From assembly GCF_000430825.1 (NCBI RefSeq), contig NZ_AUMT01000013.1:1-64000 (forward strand): 64,000 bases of DNA. Reading direction: 5' to 3'. This document shows, one piece after another, positions 15,711-23,387 of this stretch. Position 1 is the stretch's first letter. Each line of letters starts with the position of its first letter. Origin of the DNA: Chryseobacterium daeguense DSM 19388 (GTDB lineage Bacteria; Bacteroidota; Bacteroidia; Flavobacteriales; Weeksellaceae). The notes below the pieces were generated by a model that made no database searches, was not told the DNA's origin, and was given only the letters and a program-made list of their open reading frames with translations. The position numbers and the translations under genes were made by a program.

Positions 15711-15711
15711 T

Positions 15712-15975
15712 ATGTCACATATAGAAAAACAAAAGATTTTTGACGAGTACGCTGATGAAAATGGCTTTGTAGATTGGGATGATTTATTGAACGATTTTCA
15801 AGATCAATTAATGAGTAATGACGAGTTCAATACTTTCCTATTCGCTGCATGCGATTTAGTCCAGAAGGAACAGCAGAAGAGAATTGTGGGGAAATTACCA
15901 AGTGAAGGAAGCGCCTTATTACACAATGGAGCAACTAAAGATTCCATCCTATCAGAAAACAACCTAATAAAGTAA
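15712..15975 (+). CDS. Small acidic hypothetical protein
   Basis: An 87-residue acidic protein (DEYADENGFVDWDDLLNDFQDQL). One base separates it from the gene before and four from the gene after. Function unknown. Confidence 0.5.
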   Translation: MSHIEKQKIFDEYADENGFVDWDDLLNDFQDQLMSNDEFNTFLFAACDLVQKEQQKRIVGKLPSEGSALLHNGATKDSILSENNLIK

Positions 15976-15979
15976 AATA

Positions 15980-16288
15980 ATGAAGCATTTAGACTTGCAA
16001 TTACAGAAAAGACTTCTTATTGTGGAAGGAGATTTATTTGAAATTCCAAAATACACTCAGTTATGGTTAGACAATAAAATTATACGTATCTGCAAAGGCT
16101 CCGAACTTACTGAAGAAATAGCGAAAGGATTAGTTGATAAATTAGGAGATTATATTCGTAACTATAAAGATCCTGATGACTATTATAAAACAGCCCTAGA
16201 ATCCTTCATCTCAGCAATAGAAGCACAACAAATAGAGCTTGGAATTACTATAGATTTAAATAAATCTTTAATTTTTGAGATATTATGA
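15980..16288 (+). CDS. Hypothetical protein whose 3' end was rebuilt by an HNH insertion
   Basis: The 102-residue helical protein is unrecognised and ends DLNKSLIFEIL. Its stop overlaps the ATG of the HNH gene (ATGA). A second, diverged coding end for the same last residues (NPDKTLIFEIL) lies after the HNH gene at 16997-17038. The simplest reading is that the HNH gene inserted here carrying its own version of the host gene end. Confidence 0.6.
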   Translation: MKHLDLQLQKRLLIVEGDLFEIPKYTQLWLDNKIIRICKGSELTEEIAKGLVDKLGDYIRNYKDPDDYYKTALESFISAIEAQQIELGITIDLNKSLIFEIL

Positions 16289-17021
16289 AAAATTGTAAAA
16301 CTTGTAGCAAAGAATTTCAATCAAAAGATCTCCGGAAACAATTTTGTTCTCATAAATGTAAATGGACTTTTGATAACAAAAAAGCTAGAAAAAAGCTAGC
16401 TGATAAAAAAATAGCAATTAAAATAGCAAATCTACCTGGAGAGATTTGGAATGACATAGAAGGATTTGAAAAATTATATCAGATTTCAAACTTTGGAAGG
16501 GTTAAAGGTATTAATTATACTAAATCGACAAATAGAGGGGCTATAAAATTTAATTTTTTATTCCCAGAAAGAATTCTAGAAGGTTCTATCACAAGATATG
16601 GGTACAGAAAATTTATTCTAAGTAAAGATGGAAAACAAACTAGTCATTTTCTTCACCGCTTAATAGCTAAAGCTTTTATTCCTAATCCTGAAAAATTATA
16701 CACAGTTAATCATAAAGACGGAAACAAGTTGAATAACGATATTGAGAACTTAGAATGGTTAAGTTTAGGTGATAATACTCGACACGCTTGGAAAGAAGGT
16801 TTAACAAAAACTTATGATCGTCACAGTGGATAGGAAAACAAAAGCATTATAAGCCAGTAAAGTGTTTGAAAACCGGAAGAAGGTGGGATAGTATCAAATC
16901 AGCATGTAGAGACTTGAATATGACTTCTGCAGGATTAAAATATATATTAAATGGCCTAAGCAAGTCCAATAATGACTTTGTTTACGATGTTCCCGCACCT
17001 TCAACCCAGATAAAACATTAA
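16285..17021 (+). pseudogene. NUMOD4-HNH homing endonuclease, frameshifted
   Basis: The first 182 residues have a Cys-rich finger (CKTCSKEF, QFCSHKCKW), a NUMOD4 domain (EIWNDIEGFEKLYQISNFGRVKG) and an intact HNH core (TVNHKDGNKLNNDIENLEW). The frame then stops at 16831-16833. In another frame it continues from about 16831 to 17021 with a NUMOD1-like DNA-binding repeat (KPVKCLKTGRRWDSIKSACR). A frameshift has therefore separated the nuclease from its C-terminal DNA-binding part. Mutation, assembly error or recoding are possible. Confidence 0.8.
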
Positions 17022-17038
17022 TATTCGAAATACTTTAA
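16997..17038 (+). pseudogene. Orphan 3' end of the 15980-16288 gene
   Basis: Read in the frame of 16997 this gives TFNPDKTLIFEIL and stop, matching TIDLNKSLIFEIL at the end of the upstream gene. The last six residues are identical, while the DNA differs at several synonymous positions. It is the host-gene end left behind after the homing insertion. Confidence 0.65.
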
Positions 17039-17100
17039 ACATCGGGCTGATTTTGTACATTTGTAATGGTTTTAGTTTAACGACTAAGATTAATTTGACA

Positions 17101-17131
17101 AAAAAGGCCCTCAGTTAAGAGGGCTTTTGTT
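17101..17131. terminator. Bidirectional intrinsic terminator
   Basis: GCCCTC (17107-17112) pairs with GAGGGC (17119-17124), with A-run on the left and T-run on the right. It ends the leftward 17132-17593 gene. A TACATTTG box at 17056-17063 could start a transcript of about 60 bases into it. Confidence 0.75.
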
Positions 17132-17593
17132 TTACAATTTGCTTAAGGTTTTTGTTACAAGTTCTTCCAGTTTATACCAGTTTTCCACTCGAAGGGTTAT
17201 TGAACTTGTATCGTGTGTTATACACATCCAATGCTCAGAAGGATCATAATTCACTGACTGCTCTATCTCCTTTTCTGAATCATTATCCAGCTTTACCATT
17301 TGGGATAGTTCAAAGGGCTTTAATTCGAACTGTTGTAAAAATCTCTGAACAAAGCTTTCCACGTCAGAAGGATTATTTTTGCCTCTTTCGAAATTCCCGT
17401 GTTCAATCTCAATAAATGAAATTAAAGAATCAATTTTACTTGAATCGTAGAACTTAACAATGGTTTCATAAACTTCCTTGTTAGGAACTACCTGAACTGA
17501 TTTGCAATACTCAAGGTAAGCATAAAGAGCATCTTGTTTCATTGGGCTTAAATCAACTTGATTTTTCATTTTTTTTAATCCCGCCATTATCAC
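17132..17593 (-). CDS. Hypothetical protein, reversed cargo gene
   Basis: The 153-residue protein is helical and acidic with no recognised family. It has LYAYLEYCKSV and a C-terminal section with HWMCITHDTSSITLRVENWYKLEELV. It is oriented against its neighbours and flanked by imperfect direct repeats and its own terminator, the signature of a phage cargo (moron) cassette. The upstream region has two TTACGG-N4-CCGTAA palindromes. ATG at 17587 is an alternative start. Confidence 0.55.
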   Translation of the reverse strand: MIMAGLKKMKNQVDLSPMKQDALYAYLEYCKSVQVVPNKEVYETIVKFYDSSKIDSLISFIEIEHGNFERGKNNPSDVESFVQRFLQQFELKPFELSQMVKLDNDSEKEIEQSVNYDPSEHWMCITHDTSSITLRVENWYKLEELVTKTLSKL

Positions 17594-17669
17594 ATTGGGG
17601 TTCGGTTTTTAGTTAAACTGTTTTGATTAATTTGACTTAGTAAAGATACGGAGGATATATTGCAATCCA

Positions 17670-17717
17670 TTACGGGAAACCGTAAAATGGCAACTTTTTT
17701 ATTACGGATTTCCGTAA
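17670..17717. promoter_or_regulatory. Two TTACGG-N4-CCGTAA palindromes
   Basis: TTACGGGAAACCGTAA (17670-17685) and TTACGGATTTCCGTAA (17702-17717) have centres 32 bases apart, between the divergent 17593 and 17832 genes. TAAATTTAC at 17808 is a likely -7 box for the NinG gene. Probable binding sites of a dimeric regulator. Confidence 0.6.
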
Positions 17718-17831
17718 AATAATTGTCAGTTAGATTAATCGAAAAAAATTGTTAGAAAAAACTAAAAAAAGTTTAAAATTTATTTGGAATAGAAAATTGA
17801 TCTTCGTAAATTTACTGTAAAGCGGTTGGAA

Positions 17832-18395
17832 ATGAAGGAGATAAAGCCGAAGAAGTGCGCAGTATGTGGAGAAGAGTTCATTCCATTCAGAACGACTCAG
17901 AAAGTATGTAGTACGACCTGCGCAATTTCTTTTGGTAAGTCAAATATTCAAAAGCAGGAAGCCCGAGCTTGGCAAAAAGAGAAGAAGGTCAGAAAGGAGA
18001 AGCTAAAAACTCATAAGGATTGGTTACAAGACCTGCAAAAAGTTTTCAATGAGTTTATCCGTGAAAGAGATAAAGGGTTGCCGTGCATAAGTTGTGGATG
18101 TAAAATTGAAGGAAATGGCCATGCCTCACATTTTTTCTCGGTGGGAAGCCATCCAAATTTAAGGTTTAACGAGAATAATGTTCATGTGTCCTGTGTTGAA
18201 TGTAATTTACATAAACACGGAAACTTAGCAGAATACTCAATAAGACTGCCTAAAAGGATAGGTCTGGAGCTTTATTCAAATTTAGTCTTACACAAAAATT
18301 TAGCTTTAAAACTTTCAGTCCCAGAGATTAAAGAAAAGATTGAATATTACCGGAAAAAGATAAAGGAATTAAAAAATGAATATTCTAACGCCTGA
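17832..18395 (+). CDS. NinG/Rap-like recombination nuclease
   Basis: The protein (187 residues from the ATG at 17832; an upstream TTG at 17826 is possible) has Cys pairs KKCAVCGEEF and KVCSTTCA, a coiled basic linker, and the NinG core CISCGCKIEGNGHASHFFSVGS followed by NNVHVSCVECNLHKHGN. NinG of lambda is an HNH-like structure-specific nuclease in RecBCD- or Red-linked recombination. It probably works with the early annealing protein. Confidence 0.85.
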   Translation: MKEIKPKKCAVCGEEFIPFRTTQKVCSTTCAISFGKSNIQKQEARAWQKEKKVRKEKLKTHKDWLQDLQKVFNEFIRERDKGLPCISCGCKIEGNGHASHFFSVGSHPNLRFNENNVHVSCVECNLHKHGNLAEYSIRLPKRIGLELYSNLVLHKNLALKLSVPEIKEKIEYYRKKIKELKNEYSNA

Positions 18396-18666
18396 AGATA
18401 TTAAATGGAAATGCATAATCCATATAGCAATGGAAGATGAGCATATCAGTAAGTACAGGAATGAGGAATATGGAATACAATGGGAGCAATACACAAAGGT
18501 TAAATGGCCTTGTGATTTTGCAAAACCTAAAAACTATTATTACATAGATGATCAGGAAAAAGAGTACACAGACATCCAGATTTTATGTGATGATTGGAAT
18601 GAGATAAAAAACTTTGATGATCCTAACGCTGAGATAGTTTGGTTTAAGGTTATTAAAAGTAAGTAA
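18376..18666 (+). CDS. Small hypothetical protein
   Basis: A 96-residue acidic protein with many aromatics (WEQYTKVKWPCDFAKPKNYYYI). Overlaps the NinG gene by 20 bases and shares its stop with the next start. Function unknown. Confidence 0.5.
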   Translation: MNILTPEDIKWKCIIHIAMEDEHISKYRNEEYGIQWEQYTKVKWPCDFAKPKNYYYIDDQEKEYTDIQILCDDWNEIKNFDDPNAEIVWFKVIKSK

Positions 18667-18791
18667 TGATTAAGTGTTTTTTAGAATTTCCAAGCACAGA
18701 TGATGATTGCAGAGGGGGTGGAGCGATGGTTGATGAAGGAGGGTGCTTGGTTTTAATTAAAAGGAAAATAAAAATGAAATTTATAGCTTAA
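18666..18791 (+). CDS. Small hypothetical protein, 41 residues
   Basis: Starts on the TAATG overlap with the previous gene. It has a Gly-rich middle (CRGGGAMVDEGGC) and a basic end. Support is spacing only. Confidence 0.35.
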   Translation: MIKCFLEFPSTDDDCRGGGAMVDEGGCLVLIKRKIKMKFIA

Positions 18792-18797
18792 TTTTTT

Positions 18798-18947
18798 ATG
18801 GGGCTTGCAGTAATGACATTGTTACTTAGTTTAAAAAGTCTCGTTTATACTGAATGCACGTCAGGTGAAATTTCTAGTTCAATAATTGCGGCGATTAACT
18901 TTTGTTTAATTGTTTATTGGTTGAAAGAGTTAAAATTTAAACAATGA
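18798..18947 (+). CDS. Small membrane protein, 49 residues
   Basis: Two hydrophobic segments (GLAVMTLLLSL and SSSIIAAINFCLIVYWL) surround a short polar loop. Ends with an ATGA overlap to the next gene. Probably an inner-membrane peptide of unknown role. Confidence 0.45.
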   Translation: MGLAVMTLLLSLKSLVYTECTSGEISSSIIAAINFCLIVYWLKELKFKQ

Positions 18948-19180
18948 TAACTAAATATAAATATTTTGCCATCGGCGATTCAATATTTTACAATAACGGA
19001 GGCTTTTGTGTAAAGGTAAGAGTAAACACCGAATTCCCTTCTATTGAATATATTGAAGATCATACCGTCAAGTATTATCAAGAAACATGGGATAAAAATA
19101 CGATTGAGATTGATAAGGAAATATTTGAAAAGAGGTTTAATGAAATTTATGACGTAATAAAATCAAGGCTTAATTTATGA
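18944..19180 (+). CDS. Small hypothetical protein
   Basis: The 78-residue protein begins with a beta-rich section (YFAIGDSIFYNNGGFCVKVRV) and ends helical. Linked by ATGA overlaps on both sides. Function unknown. Confidence 0.5.
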   Translation: MITKYKYFAIGDSIFYNNGGFCVKVRVNTEFPSIEYIEDHTVKYYQETWDKNTIEIDKEIFEKRFNEIYDVIKSRLNL

Positions 19181-19296
19181 CACTCGAACAAATAAAAGCT
19201 AATTGGACTGCAACAGATGAGATAATCTATAGAACACCAGAGGTTAAATTAAAATCACTGGAAGCGGCGAAAACAAGGGTAATAAGTAAAAATTAA
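19177..19296 (+). CDS. Small hypothetical protein, 39 residues
   Basis: The ORF starts at an ATGA overlap and has a basic C-terminus (SLEAAKTRVISKN). No family. Real by spacing only. Confidence 0.35.
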   Translation: MTLEQIKANWTATDEIIYRTPEVKLKSLEAAKTRVISKN

Positions 19297-19305
19297 AGAT
19301 AACTA

Positions 19306-19470
19306 ATGAAGTGGAATACAATTTTATCTATCATTCAAGTCTTTTGTGCTGTTTATTTAATGTGTCTGAACGCGGCACTTGATAACATGCAGAATGTAAT
19401 TTTGTACAGCATAGGCTTTGTGTTCTGTTATTTGGGAATAAGAAATTTACTTGACAACTTATTAAATTAA
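19306..19470 (+). CDS. Small membrane protein, 54 residues
   Basis: Two hydrophobic helices (ILSIIQVFCAVYLMCL and NVILYSIGFVFCYLGI) are separated by a short polar turn. It lies immediately before the structured non-coding interval. Unknown role. Confidence 0.45.
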   Translation: MKWNTILSIIQVFCAVYLMCLNAALDNMQNVILYSIGFVFCYLGIRNLLDNLLN

Positions 19471-19700
19471 ACGTGATGCTAGCATATAGGTAATGCGCTA
19501 CCGCCGTGGATAGGCAATGAAGGAGCAAGGTAGAGAATCACGGGTTGTCACCGGGAGCATCAGCAAGTCTTCATAATAAAATAAAATCCTTAATGTAAAT
19601 TGAGGTTGACCACCGGGAAAGACCGGCAACTGGACTGCTAAGGTTAGGAGGTGAAAATAATAAGCCTCGAGGGATCGACACCCTCACTGTCCACAAAATA
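19471..19700 (+). ncRNA. Candidate structured RNA with tRNA-like 3' half
   Basis: This gene-free stretch of 238 bases is unusually GC-rich and full of pairing. 5' half: TGATGCT (19474-19480) with AGCATCA (19556-19562), or instead CGTGAT (19472-19477) with ATCACG (19537-19542), plus hairpins 19489-19502 and 19503-19515. Middle: a compound hairpin GTTG/CAAC and CCGG/CCGG (19605-19630). 3' half: GGAC (19632-19635) with GTCC (19689-19692), an arm GAGG/CCTC (19648-19668), and a T-arm-like GAGGG-ATCGACA-CCCTC (19669-19685), then ACTGTCC and ACA. No known class recognised. Confidence 0.55.
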
Positions 19701-19708
19701 TTTTAAGT

Positions 19709-19855
19709 ATGGTGTTGAACGAAAAAGAAGTAGAAGATTTAATAGCGAAATTAAAGGAAAATCCTAAGTTGTACTTATACGATTATCAGTTAACAGAATT
19801 AGTAAGGTATCTTTTAATTAAAGTAGAGAAATTAGAGAAAGAAAAAGAAGTCTGA
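19709..19855 (+). CDS. Small helical hypothetical protein, 48 residues
   Basis: A charged, helical protein (EKEVEDLIAKLKENP ... KVEKLEKEKEV), probably coiled-coil. It follows the structured RNA by 9 bases, so that RNA could act as its leader. Function unknown. Confidence 0.45.
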   Translation: MVLNEKEVEDLIAKLKENPKLYLYDYQLTELVRYLLIKVEKLEKEKEV

Positions 19856-19930
19856 GAAGCTCTTTTTAATGTTGTTGATTTAATGCAGAGGGAATATATT
19901 TTTTTCATATTAATATTTTGTGATTTGGTG

Positions 19931-19959
19931 TCCCACTGCTGAAATGGTAGTGGGATTTT
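19931..19959 (+). terminator. Intrinsic terminator
   Basis: TCCCACT (19931-19937) pairs with AGTGGGA (19949-19955), followed by four Ts. Confidence 0.7.
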
Positions 19960-19981
19960 AATTTAATACAAATATAAAAGG

Positions 19982-20146
19982 ATGGGAACACCGCAAATAA
20001 TTTTAGTGATTCTTTATGCAATAGCATTGTTGTTACAAGCTCACAGTCATGGAAAGCCAAAGGAAGGAAACAATAATTTCTGGCATAGCCTTATTTCCTC
20101 TGTGATAACTTTTTCACTCTTAAAATGGGGAGGTTTTTTTGATTAA
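19982..20146 (+). CDS. Small phage membrane protein, 54 residues
   Basis: Pattern MGTPQIILVILYAIALLLQ, a polar loop with HGKPKEGNNNFW, then SVITFSLLKWGGFF, recalls short two-helix proteins seen in Bacteroidetes phages. Inner-membrane location is likely. Role unknown. Confidence 0.55.
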   Translation: MGTPQIILVILYAIALLLQAHSHGKPKEGNNNFWHSLISSVITFSLLKWGGFFD

Positions 20147-20150
20147 GGAT

Positions 20151-20564
20151 ATGGAAGGAAACTTTAGAATAGTACAAACAGCAGATGATTGTTTTATCAT
20201 CCAGAAAGAAGTGGACGGAAGAGATCATGTTCCAGTTAAGTTTTTAGGATTTGTTTTATGGGACAAGTCTATTCCTGTAAAAAGATGGAGGGTTGTAACC
20301 CAAAAAGGCATACCTGCTAATATTTACAATTTACCGGAAATATGGGATGCTAAATGGAAGACATTAGAGGAGGCACAAAAGGCTTATGATAGTATAAAGA
20401 AATATCCAAAGGTAGTATATGGAGCTATAACACTAGAGGATTTGAAAAGCTGCCCACCTCCGCCGGAACCACAAAAGCCGAGAAGCATGAGACAAGGTGA
20501 AAGCCTAAAAAGAATAATTCCGGAAACAACACCTGAGCAAAGATCAACAATGGAATTTTTTTAA
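20151..20564 (+). CDS. Hypothetical protein with Pro-rich tail
   Basis: I choose the ATG at 20151 (preceded by AAGGAT) over an upstream TTG. The 137-residue product has a beta-rich N-terminal domain (NFRIVQTADDCFIIQKEVDG, FLGFVLWDKSIPVKRWRVV) and a Pro-rich, probably disordered end. Function unknown. It lies just upstream of the packaging genes. Confidence 0.55.
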   Translation: MEGNFRIVQTADDCFIIQKEVDGRDHVPVKFLGFVLWDKSIPVKRWRVVTQKGIPANIYNLPEIWDAKWKTLEEAQKAYDSIKKYPKVVYGAITLEDLKSCPPPPEPQKPRSMRQGESLKRIIPETTPEQRSTMEFF

Positions 20565-20568
20565 ACAT

Positions 20569-20883
20569 ATGGATAAAATTATTATAAAAATAAACCACGT
20601 TGTATTTTGGTGGTATTACAAAAGAGTTCCAAAATTCTTTCACAAGTGGACGATATTAAAAAGTATAAAAATCTTAGTTGATAATTATGAACATGCTGAA
20701 TATCGCTATGAAGGATTAGAAAAAGTGTTAAAAAATGCTTCTAATCGAGAAAGGGAAATGCAGTCTGAAATTACCAATCTTAAACTAAAATTAATGGGAG
20801 TAAGTCAAGAAGCTATTGATCCATTAAATAAAATGTTTGGCGTTGACTTAAAGGGCGTGTCGAAAGAAGAAAGGAATAATTGA
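20569..20883 (+). CDS. Hypothetical coiled-coil protein
   Basis: This 104-residue basic protein has an aromatic N-terminal section (VVFWWYYKRVPKFFHKW) that may touch membrane, followed by a coiled-coil (YEGLEKVLKNASNREREMQSE). Function unknown. Confidence 0.5.
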   Translation: MDKIIIKINHVVFWWYYKRVPKFFHKWTILKSIKILVDNYEHAEYRYEGLEKVLKNASNREREMQSEITNLKLKLMGVSQEAIDPLNKMFGVDLKGVSKEERNN

Positions 20884-20905
20884 ATGTTAATTTAAGTTTT
20901 CAGCA

Positions 20906-21445
20906 ATGAAGGAGGATGTAAGAAGATTGTTAAGTACAGATATTGAAAGCTTCGAAGATGAAATCTGGGAGGATATAGAAGGTTATGAGGGGCGTTATAT
21001 GATCTCAACATATGCAAGGGTAAAAAGCATAATCAATAAGCGAAATATAGTCCTCAGTAAAAGTATTTCATGTGGAAGGTTTAAAGTTACCTTAGTAGAC
21101 AGGAGAGGCCGAATAACAAGCTATCAATGCGGAAGGTTAGTAGCTAAAACATTCAAGCAGGAACCGGAGCCAAATGAGGTGCTGAGGTATTTAGACGGAA
21201 ACGTTTTAAATGATCATGTAGACAATGTGGATTTCATTACAAGAGAAGAAAGCGCAAAAAACAGAACTAGGAAAAATACTTCAGGAGAAAGAAATGGGAT
21301 GGCTATTTTAACAGCTAACCAGGTAAAAGAAATAAGAATGAAAAGAAATTCCGGCATCTTATACAAGCAACTCCAATCAGAGTACAATGTATCAATCGGA
21401 TGTATTCACAATATAGTAACAGGGAAACAATGGAAAACGGTGTAG
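20906..21445 (+). CDS. NUMOD4/HNH-like homing protein with altered catalytic motif
   Basis: The 179-residue protein has a NUMOD4 domain (EIWEDIEGYEGRYMISTYARVKS), an HNH-like core and a C-terminal HTH (TANQVKEIRMKRNSG...YKQLQSEYNVSIGCIHNIVTGKQWK). In the core the usual VNHIDGNKLNN is LRYLDGNVLND, so the first catalytic His is Tyr. It may be inactive as a nuclease or reduced to a DNA-binding role. It sits just before the terminase genes, a common site for free-standing homing genes. Confidence 0.75.
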   Translation: MKEDVRRLLSTDIESFEDEIWEDIEGYEGRYMISTYARVKSIINKRNIVLSKSISCGRFKVTLVDRRGRITSYQCGRLVAKTFKQEPEPNEVLRYLDGNVLNDHVDNVDFITREESAKNRTRKNTSGERNGMAILTANQVKEIRMKRNSGILYKQLQSEYNVSIGCIHNIVTGKQWKTV

Positions 21446-21448
21446 GTT

Positions 21449-21958
21449 ATGGCAAAGAATAAATATATAGAAACTCCCGAGAAGATGTGGGAATACTTTT
21501 CTTTATATAGGGATGAATTAAAAAACAATCCAATAAAAATAATTGAACAAAGAAAAGCTGCTATTAATTTTAAGATATATGGGGATGCAGATTTAGGTGA
21601 TATAAGCGAAGAAATTAAAGAAGCTTCTAATCCCATAATCGAATTACCCGCACAGAGACCATTAACATTTGAAGGATTTCAAAATTGGCTAGATGATAAT
21701 GATATTATAACCGATGTTACAGATTACTTTGAAAATAAAGACGGAAGATACAGCGAATATGTCCGTATCTGTTCGCGCGTGAAGAGAGTTATCAGACAGG
21801 ACCAAATAGAAGGGGGAATGGCAGGAATTTATAACGCTTCAATAACACAAAGACTTAATGGTTTAGCTGATAATAAAGACATAACCTCCAAAGGCGAAAA
21901 GATCGAAACAGGGCCGTCTAAAATAACTGTTGATATTATAGCACCAACCGATGAATAA
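21449..21958 (+). CDS. terS: Terminase small subunit
   Basis: The 169-residue protein ends with the block GGMAGIYNASITQRLNGLAD, typical of the gp3-type small terminase family that recognises the packaging site and recruits the large subunit. Its last 8 bases overlap the large-subunit gene. The N-terminal part includes a coiled helical region. Confidence 0.8.
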   Translation: MAKNKYIETPEKMWEYFSLYRDELKNNPIKIIEQRKAAINFKIYGDADLGDISEEIKEASNPIIELPAQRPLTFEGFQNWLDDNDIITDVTDYFENKDGRYSEYVRICSRVKRVIRQDQIEGGMAGIYNASITQRLNGLADNKDITSKGEKIETGPSKITVDIIAPTDE

Positions 21959-23387
21959 TATTAACTTTAAAGCCTCTATTGTATTCCATAAAATATGGGA
22001 AGCGGTTAATCAACGAAAGATTAACGAGCTGGGGCAGTTGGAGCATATTTATAAATTAGTGCTTGAAGAGGGCAGTTCAAGGAGCACAAAGACCTGGAGT
22101 AATTTTCAGGTTTTGTTTTTGTATTTGTATGAGAATCCAATTTCGTCAGCAACAGTATTAAGAGATACGCAAAAGAGTTGCCGGGATATTGTTGAGAAAG
22201 ACTGGAAAGAGTGGCTTAAAGATCCAATGGTTCGTAAAAAACAGTTTGAGAGGGGCGAAATAACTGTTGAAGAATTAGACGCGTTTTTAAAGATCGAAAA
22301 CCTTGCACAATATTTTATTGAGAATAAAACCAACCACACGTGGACTTTTAAGCATAATGGAAATATGCTGCGGTTTACCGGGCTTGATGATGAAGACGAC
22401 GCAATGGGTATGACACAGACTATTTGCTGGATAAATGAGCCTTACAACTTCAGTCATGAAGTATATAAGCAATTGGCCCAAAGGTCAAAATTAATTATCT
22501 TCGACTGGAACCCAAAACAAAACCACTGGATTGAAAAAGAGAAGCTGAAAGAAAGTACATTTATCAACTATTCAACATTCCGCGATAATCCTTTTATTAA
22601 TCCGGAAAGTAAAAATCAAATATTATCCTACCAACCCGTTAAATGGTGTGAAGCTGTTACTTCTGGAATATTAAGCGAAATTGAGGCTTTAAACTACGAT
22701 TTAGAGGCAAACAGCAAAGAATTAACCCAAAGGCAGCTTAAGGAATTAAAACGCTGTATTTACAATGAAATAACTAAATCAGAATCAGAGTATCATTGGT
22801 TAGTTTATGGGTTAGGTCTTAAATCAGAAAAACCAAATAAGATTTATAAGGGATGGACGCCAATTACTTTGGAAGAATATAAAAAGAAAGGCTATACGAA
22901 ATACTATGGACTTGATTACGGTTTTGCCAACCCTACTGCATGTGTTGAGGTTAAATATGATGGTGATCGATCATTTTACATCCGGCCGTTATTATATAAG
23001 CCAATGAATTCAATGGGCGAAACACCGCTGGGTGAAGTTTTAGTTTCTGCGGGAATCCCTCAAGGTGATGTAACGTATATTTGGGCCGATTCTTCGGATA
23101 AAGAGCCCGGAAGTGACATTTCGATTACTAATGATTTACGAGTAAATTACAACCTTAATGCGGTTCCTACGAATAAACCAACATATAAATCAAGGTTTGA
23201 GTTTATAACCAAAGCACGGATATTTTACGTAGAAGATGCAAACTTCGAATCGGAATACGATGAATACGAATACGAATATATAAATGATATTCCTACTGAA
23301 AGACCAATAAAAAAGAATGACCACTACATGAACGCAATGGAGTACTGTATCTGGGGGATTAAGGAGTATTTAGGATTGGCGTTTTAG
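21951..23387 (+). CDS. terL: Terminase large subunit (PBSX/Terminase_3 type)
   Basis: The 478-residue packaging motor has a deviant Walker A (LEEGSSRSTKT, about residue 34), Walker B-like TICWINEPYNF (about 158) and the RNase H-like nuclease domain with YYGLDYGFANP, IWADSSDKEPGS and KNDHYMNAMEY supplying acidic residues. It pumps and cuts phage DNA at the portal. The gene end overlaps a convergent cargo gene by 18 bases. Confidence 0.92.
   Translation: MNNINFKASIVFHKIWEAVNQRKINELGQLEHIYKLVLEEGSSRSTKTWSNFQVLFLYLYENPISSATVLRDTQKSCRDIVEKDWKEWLKDPMVRKKQFERGEITVEELDAFLKIENLAQYFIENKTNHTWTFKHNGNMLRFTGLDDEDDAMGMTQTICWINEPYNFSHEVYKQLAQRSKLIIFDWNPKQNHWIEKEKLKESTFINYSTFRDNPFINPESKNQILSYQPVKWCEAVTSGILSEIEALNYDLEANSKELTQRQLKELKRCIYNEITKSESEYHWLVYGLGLKSEKPNKIYKGWTPITLEEYKKKGYTKYYGLDYGFANPTACVEVKYDGDRSFYIRPLLYKPMNSMGETPLGEVLVSAGIPQGDVTYIWADSSDKEPGSDISITNDLRVNYNLNAVPTNKPTYKSRFEFITKARIFYVEDANFESEYDEYEYEYINDIPTERPIKKNDHYMNAMEYCIWGIKEYLGLAF

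Larger units (their letters stand above)
17068..17636. repeat. Imperfect direct repeats flanking the reversed cargo gene
   Basis: 17068-17099 and 17604-17636 share GGTTTTAGTTTAAC-like sequence followed by an exact GATTAATTTGAC. They enclose the 17132-17593 gene and its terminator. Confidence 0.5.

Noticed and set aside
19331..19528. Minus-strand ORF of 65 residues in the structured RNA interval
   Set aside because: It is antisense to a better supported small membrane protein and to the structured RNA, and has no promoter or codon support.
19480..19562. Complete tRNA gene in the first half of the structured interval
   Set aside because: A 7-bp acceptor-like stem exists, but no valid D arm, anticodon arm or TTCRA T loop can be drawn on either strand.
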